Assembly (NCBI GenBank): GCA_026710155.1
Contig: JAPORQ010000063.1
Location: 1 to 51,273 of the forward strand
Direction of reading: 5' to 3'
DNA length: 51,273 bases
Source of the DNA: Paracoccaceae bacterium
GTDB taxonomy: Bacteria > Pseudomonadota > Alphaproteobacteria > Rhodobacterales > Rhodobacteraceae
Shown: positions 46,903 to 51,273 of the stretch, piece after piece
Layout: each line of letters starts with the position of its first letter
Numbering within the stretch: position 1 is the stretch's first letter
The notes under the pieces: generated by a model
Seen by the model: only the letters and a program-made list of their open reading frames with translations
What the model was told of the DNA's origin: nothing
The model's database searches: none
Program-made: the position numbers and the translations under genes

Positions 46903-47069
46903 CGGTTGGATATTCCAACTGTTTGGTTTGCCGAAGCGAAAATAATTCATTCACGGATGAAAGTGAGTTTGCACAACCATTCTTGGTCGTGGCTCAATTA
47001 ATTTGAAAAACGGTTTTTTTTGAAGATGGGAATGGTAAATAACAGCGCATTACCAACCAATATTTGAAG

Positions 47070-47745
47070 ATGAGATTGAAAATGCCCAACCCAATGACAT
47101 TGCACCCCCCCCCTCACTAAATTAACAGCCCTTCTGTTGCTAGCAGCGCTGGCCATGCCGGTATCGGCGCAGAACCTTGTTATTCCAGCAACGACCGGGA
47201 CCGAGGCCTGCACGGAAGGAGGCTGGTCAGAGTTACAGCCGGCGGCTTTTAGCCGTGTTGATACACCTACGCTAAACAGCGTGACAATGCGCTTGCAAGG
47301 GTTTGCGCGTGGTACGGTAAGGACATGGGGAGGTAGAGGAAGTTCCTTCAATTTGAACATAGCGGTGCAAAAAAACACGAGCGGAGCCCCAGATGAAACC
47401 AGGAACATTGGCCAAATAACTGCAACTACCGTCATACAATCCCGGGATTATACATTCTCGAACCTGGAAAAGAATACGCGCTATGTGGTGACCATTTACA
47501 ACAATAATGATCATGCAAACCCTTATGTAAGGCGCTGCTTCAAGACGCGGGGCGAGTATACGAATGCGGAGCAGAATCTCAACCCCGATGGAAGCAGGCC
47601 AGACAAGGATGGCCGTTTCGGATGCTTTGCGGTTGCCAGCACGCGGCAGGACATTAGGGACTGCCTGTGCGGCCAAAGAAGAAGCAATGGTGTGTTGGGC
47701 AATGTCCTGGGCGATAGTTACCGGACCAGTCTGGGATGTTCTTAA
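47070..47745 (+). pseudogene. Secreted protein gene, out of frame at a poly-C tract
   Basis: A strong signal peptide and mature protein read from 47113 on (LTKLTALLLLAALAMPVSA, then QNLVIPATTGTEACTEGG) and end at 47745. The ATGs at 47070, 47082 and 47094 are in one frame with each other, but the nine-C run at 47105-47113 puts them one base off. Eight C would give an intact product of about 225 residues. The mature part has paired cysteines, a beta-rich centre (YTFSNLEKNTRYVVTIYNNN, like a fibronectin-type strand) and a Cys-containing tail (CFAVASTRQDIRDCLCGQ). I do not recognise it. A TTG start at 47137 would give only a short signal. Confidence 0.6.
47105..47113 (+). repeat. Poly-C tract (C9) in signal-peptide region
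   Basis: Nine C lie between the ATG cluster and the hydrophobic core of the signal peptide. C8 or C11 restores the frame; C9 and C10 do not. This is the classical position for slippage-based on/off switching in secreted proteins, but also a common site for sequencing error. Confidence 0.7.
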
Positions 47746-47899
47746 CCATAATTCCTCCTTCCATTGATAGAGGCACTTGACGGACGGGAGGTGGCTTGTG
47801 GTAATGTTTTATGACCGACATCAAACTGGTGGTTCATGACAGAAGATGCATTGATAAAGCTGAAGTCACTTCATCTATCACTTCAATGATGGTGATATA

Positions 47900-48598
47900 C
47901 TAGTTTGATCTTAGTACCCGCATTCTGCCAAAGCGGGTGTGAAGGATAATTTTTTGCAGTTGGTAATAGTTTTCCACTTTGGGTGAAGGCTCGTAATAGA
48001 GTTCAAACTTGAAGGATGGTTTTGACATATCATCTTCGGCATAACCAGATTTTCTTACGTATTCAGAGTTGCATTGGTATTTTCCCGAGCGAAGGCGTAC
48101 CGGATTGCCGATAATTACCTCAGCCACCCTTTGCTCATCGGCCAATGTATAGGAAAATCCACATAAATCCTCTTCAAGCGTATCTCGTATAACGACAAAA
48201 AAACCTGAAAGATAATCGATGCCAGAATCACTTTGCCTTGTACCTTCTTCCTTGATTACCTTACCCTCTTTGAAGGTCAGAGTTTTTGTAGTTGTAATTC
48301 CATCTTTCATACGTTCAAGATGATAGTTTGTAGGAATGACGTTTTTTCCATCGATTCTCCCCCTGATCTTGGCTTTGAGTTTCATTTTGCCAAAAAAGTT
48401 GCCAACACCTGTCGAACCAACCAGCGAAGTTGCTGCATAAAGATTGCCTTTCGTATTTGAAGCCAAAATCATATAACCGATCCTGAATCCGAGTAAGCTG
48501 ATGTTGAATTCTGCCCTCTCCTCTCGAATTTCATCGGCAATGGTTGTTGTTACGGCTAGCGAAACCACAAAAATTACGGTTATTAATAACTTTTTCAT
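47900..48598 (-). CDS. DUF3108 periplasmic protein
   Basis: The 232-residue protein opens with a signal peptide (MKKLLITVIFVVSLAVTTTI, then AD). The mature part fits DUF3108: AEFNISLLGFRIGYMILASN, FFGKMKLKAKIRGRIDGKNV, YLSGFFVVIRDTLEEDL and a late VRLRSGKYQCNSEYVRKSGY. It is a beta-rich periplasmic protein of unknown function, common in Gram-negative bacteria. It converges on the poly-C gene and appears monocistronic. Confidence 0.85.
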   Translation of the reverse strand: MKKLLITVIFVVSLAVTTTIADEIREERAEFNISLLGFRIGYMILASNTKGNLYAATSLVGSTGVGNFFGKMKLKAKIRGRIDGKNVIPTNYHLERMKDGITTTKTLTFKEGKVIKEEGTRQSDSGIDYLSGFFVVIRDTLEEDLCGFSYTLADEQRVAEVIIGNPVRLRSGKYQCNSEYVRKSGYAEDDMSKPSFKFELYYEPSPKVENYYQLQKIILHTRFGRMRVLRSN

Positions 48599-49276
48599 TT
48601 TTTAGAAAGCAGGGAAAGAATTATTCAAGGTATATAAATATTTCTGATTTAGTTTAAATGTAAGTAATTTAAATCAATCCTTGAGACAGTATTAAAGTTG
48701 AAACAGTAATTTTCGCTAATTTTATTAATGCTTTTTTACGACCTTCAAATTAGATTGATAATTTGGTATCTAGGGGCATTTATTCCCTTGATCCATGTAA
48801 CCGATTTTCAATTGATCATGTACCTAACGGCTTTGGGCAAAAAGATCCAGATGACCACGAAAAGGTATGTTAACTAGCTCTTACCTATTCATTGCCATTT
48901 ATGGTAGGGAAGTAAACGGAAAATCTTTTTCTAACTGTTGAGTTATACACATGTGGATCTCAATCGCATCTGGTTCAGATTGATATGCTTTTATAATAAG
49001 GTTGGATCCGAGCGAAATTTGATTATACCATGTTATATTTAAACTCCCTCACCTCAAGATTTAAAGTGAGGTAAAATAGTATCAATCACCCGAATATGAT
49101 TGCCGACGCTGGGATAAATAATGCCGAAATGTGATACCAACTACACTTCGTTGTGGAATTGAACTTCCTTATAACGCTGATTCGTCATGGGTGAAATTTA
49201 ACTAAAATGTCGAAATAATTTCTTTCAATAGGTAGCAAAGGTAAAATATTTAGGCCATTTCAGTCAAAATATTGGG
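48599..49276. other. Intergenic, no gene seen
   Basis: About 680 AT-rich bases between the DUF3108 gene and the methyltransferase. TTTAAACTCCCTCACCTCAA with AAGTGAGG shortly after can form a small hairpin (CCTCAC/GTGAGG, about 49050-49070). Otherwise I see no gene, RNA or repeat. It may mark the boundary of an acquired methylase region. Confidence 0.5.
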
Positions 49277-50824
49277 CTAGTTTTCCTTTGTACTACTTAA
49301 TGTACTTGGTATCAATATATTTTCAAATTTTGCTTCAAGCCAAGATGGTATAAGATCTGTTTTCTTATATTCAGCAACAGCTTCAAGAATTTCATTGTGA
49401 GATATTGTATCAAAGAAATCCACCTTAGGTACCAATGCATTATTTATGTCATTTGGTTCAAATTTACCTAAATCATCTCCATAATACCTTGAAACTTGAG
49501 CAACTATTTTTCTACCAATGTCAGAGGAAAGGAATAAAAAAAGATGATCAACATAGTTTAATCCAAATAAATTCGGATAAAACCCATGGAAACATGTCAA
49601 ATTCAGGGCTTTGCTAGTGTTTCGAATCACCTTATATTTCCCACGAGTAAATACTCCAAATAGAAGAGGAGCAGGTTCTCTATTTTCAGATTTGTACCAA
49701 GGTTTCCTGTTTTTTGTAACATATCTTTTATGAAGACCTTTGGATTCTCCCGTTTTGATGTAAGACCTAACTTCAGGACTAGCAGTAGAATGTGCAGAAA
49801 ATAGAAAAACCGGTTTGTCGTCATTCATAAGTGTCAGCAAGTCATCCATCTCAAAGAATGGTTTTCTGATTTGAAAGCTTTTAGATATACAAGCTTTACA
49901 ATCTAAAGATTCATTTATGCCAATTTCTGATATTTTACTTCGATTTAAGGAAAAGAAATTATTGGCTCCTGTCGCTATACCACGAGTGAACCGACCATAA
50001 TATAAGAGATTGGTCATAACGCATTTGTTGATTTCAACCTTGTTTTTATTGAAATACGGTTGCCATTTATCCCTTTCGTTAATATTTCTAATGGATATCT
50101 CAGAGATAGGAAATGTATGCTGAAAGTCCTCAATATCTCTTATTCTAGAAAAAGAAAAGAACTTAACAGATGATGAGGATTTTGATTTATCTACCAAAAT
50201 AATACCCACTGAAGTGGTGGCATCAGGAAAAATCTCTTTTTCACAATTAAACTGGATTATTCCCACCAAGTGGCCAGTTTCCAATAACAGTTTTTTTACA
50301 TAGATACCGTAACCAGAATTTAGAAATTCTAATGGCATTATGTAGGCAAGGCGCCCCCCTTTGTTTAATTCACTCAAGGATTTAACTAAAAATGCCGATG
50401 CTACATTTGTATATCCCGACAATTCTATATCCAAATATTTTTTGAAATTGGAAAAAACCTTTTGACGCCCCACAAATTTTTGAAATCTCATATAAGGTGG
50501 GTTGCATACAATATTATCGTGCTTCATTCCCCACGAATGCAGATAATTTCCACAAGTCACAAAATCGCTTTTACAACCAGTTCTTTTTTTCCAGAAGTCA
50601 AGTATTTTGAAATCAATTTCCATTGCCGAGTAGGAATTTTTGCAGGCATCAGGTGATTGTGTAAAAAACTCACCTAATCCAAAAGCCGGATCAAATATAG
50701 ATTTCAAACCGGATTCGATTACCCATTCAATCATGAAATTGGCAATGGAAGGATGGGTAAAGTACTGTCCAAAACTTTTCCGGTGTTCTGCTCCGATATA
50801 ATCTGTGTAATCATGATTCATCAT
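49277..50824 (-). CDS. TaqI-like N6-adenine DNA methyltransferase
   Basis: The 515-residue protein is a class-gamma adenine methyltransferase. It opens RKSFGQYFTHPSIANFMIEW (motif X) and has FDPAFGLGEFFTQSPDA, a SAM motif of the D-P-A-x-G-x-G type, and VCNPPYMRFQK with catalytic NPPY at about residue 109. A long C-terminal target-recognition region follows (GIATGANNFFSLNRSKISEI; YGDDLGKFEPNDINNALVPK). It could be the modification half of a type II system or a solitary methylase. Its start overlaps a truncated upstream frame by 14 bases, so its original partner may have been deleted. It is AT-rich, unlike the type IIG gene. Confidence 0.9.
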   Translation of the reverse strand: MMNHDYTDYIGAEHRKSFGQYFTHPSIANFMIEWVIESGLKSIFDPAFGLGEFFTQSPDACKNSYSAMEIDFKILDFWKKRTGCKSDFVTCGNYLHSWGMKHDNIVCNPPYMRFQKFVGRQKVFSNFKKYLDIELSGYTNVASAFLVKSLSELNKGGRLAYIMPLEFLNSGYGIYVKKLLLETGHLVGIIQFNCEKEIFPDATTSVGIILVDKSKSSSSVKFFSFSRIRDIEDFQHTFPISEISIRNINERDKWQPYFNKNKVEINKCVMTNLLYYGRFTRGIATGANNFFSLNRSKISEIGINESLDCKACISKSFQIRKPFFEMDDLLTLMNDDKPVFLFSAHSTASPEVRSYIKTGESKGLHKRYVTKNRKPWYKSENREPAPLLFGVFTRGKYKVIRNTSKALNLTCFHGFYPNLFGLNYVDHLFLFLSSDIGRKIVAQVSRYYGDDLGKFEPNDINNALVPKVDFFDTISHNEILEAVAEYKKTDLIPSWLEAKFENILIPSTLSSTKEN

Positions 50825-51005
50825 TGATTATAACTCGCTCAAACCGCTGAATATCCAGATAACCTTTTCCCACTTCAAAAGTAACATAATAGAGCAACCT
50901 TTCACGGTCTAACTCCTTTAGAGCAGGTCGATGTTGCGGGAAATCAATTTTGCCCAATAATTTATTACCTACCTTTACATTGATCTTACAAGTAGTTTCT
51001 GGGGC
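50811..51005 (-). pseudogene. 3' remnant of gene upstream of methyltransferase
   Basis: An open frame without an ATG starts right after a TAA (51006-51008). It reads KINVKVGNKLLGKIDFPQHR, then ALKELDRERLLYYVTFEVGK, and ends RVIINDES with TGA at 50811. It overlaps the methyltransferase start by 14 bases, the usual layout of coupled genes. With no start codon it looks like the tail of a gene whose front was lost. The lost gene might have been a restriction partner, but the family is not recognisable. Confidence 0.55.
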
Positions 51006-51074
51006 TTATGAAGATGGGTTGACAAAAGGTATTTTTAAGTTGAATTGACCTAATGCTTACAATATCTAGATTCA

Positions 51075-51273
51075 ATGACAGAAATCAACATTCCAAATAG
51101 GACGATCTTCTGCAAGGACAATCTCGATGTCATGCGGGGCATCAATTCCAACTGCATTGACCTGATCTACCTTGATCCTCCGTTCAACAAGAACAAGAAA
51201 TTCACCGCGCCGATTGGCAGCAGTGCGGAGGGAGCGGAATTTTCCGACATCTTCAGGGAGGAGGATGTCAAGG
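51075..51273 (+). CDS. Site-specific adenine DNA methyltransferase, partial
   Basis: This gene runs off the window. Its first 66 residues read MTEINIPNRTIFCKDNLDVM then RGINSNCIDLIYLDPPFNKN. The DPPF catalytic motif near the N-terminus and the preceding DNLDVM fit a class-beta (type III Mod-like) N6-adenine or N4-cytosine methyltransferase. It is more GC-rich than the divergent methylase next to it. A partner Res or restriction gene, if any, would lie beyond the window. Confidence 0.85.
   Translation, partial: MTEINIPNRTIFCKDNLDVMRGINSNCIDLIYLDPPFNKNKKFTAPIGSSAEGAEFSDIFREEDVK

Noticed and set aside
1-51273. CRISPR array or prophage
   Set aside because: No regularly spaced short repeats and no phage structural, integrase or lysis genes were seen.

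Overview
The window reads as a moderately AT-rich alphaproteobacterial chromosome. Core genes are intact and spaced normally. Several encoded families are, to my knowledge, typical of Alphaproteobacteria and especially Rhodobacterales relatives: a PilP-like protein with its partner, a DUF6280-type small protein, DUF4174, DUF3108, and efp beside an inositol-monophosphatase homologue. No rRNA or ribosomal operon is present, so this placement is an inference from gene content. The accessory stretches hold many pseudogenes, transposon relics and duplicated gene scraps, as expected in a genome under relaxed selection or recently colonised by insertion sequences.

Layout. 1-2.3 kb: a folD scrap, dispersed repeats and a RES/Xre toxin-antitoxin pair whose toxin has an amber stop. 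2.4-4.5 kb: folD, tRNA-Cys and a fatty acid hydroxylase/sterol desaturase. 4.7-9.7 kb: accessory DNA with a secreted-protein gene split by a MITE, an AAA/DUF4143 ATPase, a MNT-type nucleotidyltransferase split by an ISKra4-like relic, an AbiEii-type nucleotidyltransferase and an unknown partner. 9.8-18.3 kb: acetoacetyl-CoA synthetase, tRNA-Tyr, rlmB, metY, a FAD-linked oxidase, the PilP-like pair and a frameshifted Clp-fold serine protease. 18.3-19.7 kb: repeat debris. 19.7-27.9 kb: prpE, upp, guaD, mgtE, methylmalonyl-CoA mutase and a DUF4174 protein. 27.9-31.5 kb: a GC-rich island with a pccA 3' scrap, MITE, IS1595 transposase scrap and secreted-protein genes with poly-G tracts. 31.5-36.1 kb: a pentapeptide-repeat membrane protein and a large type IIG restriction-modification protein. 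36.6-48.6 kb: pccA-pccB, two transporters, YebC, YgfZ, an IMPase-like pseudoenzyme, a thioesterase, efp, a small conserved protein, a secreted protein with a poly-C tract and a DUF3108 protein. 49.2-51.3 kb: two divergent DNA methyltransferases with a gene remnant between them.

Function. PrpE, PccAB and methylmalonyl-CoA mutase form a propionate-to-succinyl-CoA route, although they lie in three separate places and no epimerase gene is seen here. Acetoacetyl-CoA synthetase adds ketone-body or PHB turnover. upp and guaD are base salvage.

The most interesting signals are listed here. (1) A 181-bp MITE has perfect 28-bp inverted repeats and an 8-bp target duplication. Its ends match those of a second element and the flank of an IS1595 transposase scrap, so they probably form one family. 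(2) Three G/C homopolymers of 8-9 bases lie in or just before genes for secreted or unknown proteins, where one-base slippage would switch the frame or alter the promoter region. (3) An inositol-monophosphatase homologue has lost its metal ligands. (4) Partial copies of folD and pccA sit away from the intact genes, each beside repeats. (5) An AbiEii-like nucleotidyltransferase is paired with an unrecognised protein. All identities were judged by eye, without database searches. The homopolymer frameshifts could also be sequencing errors.
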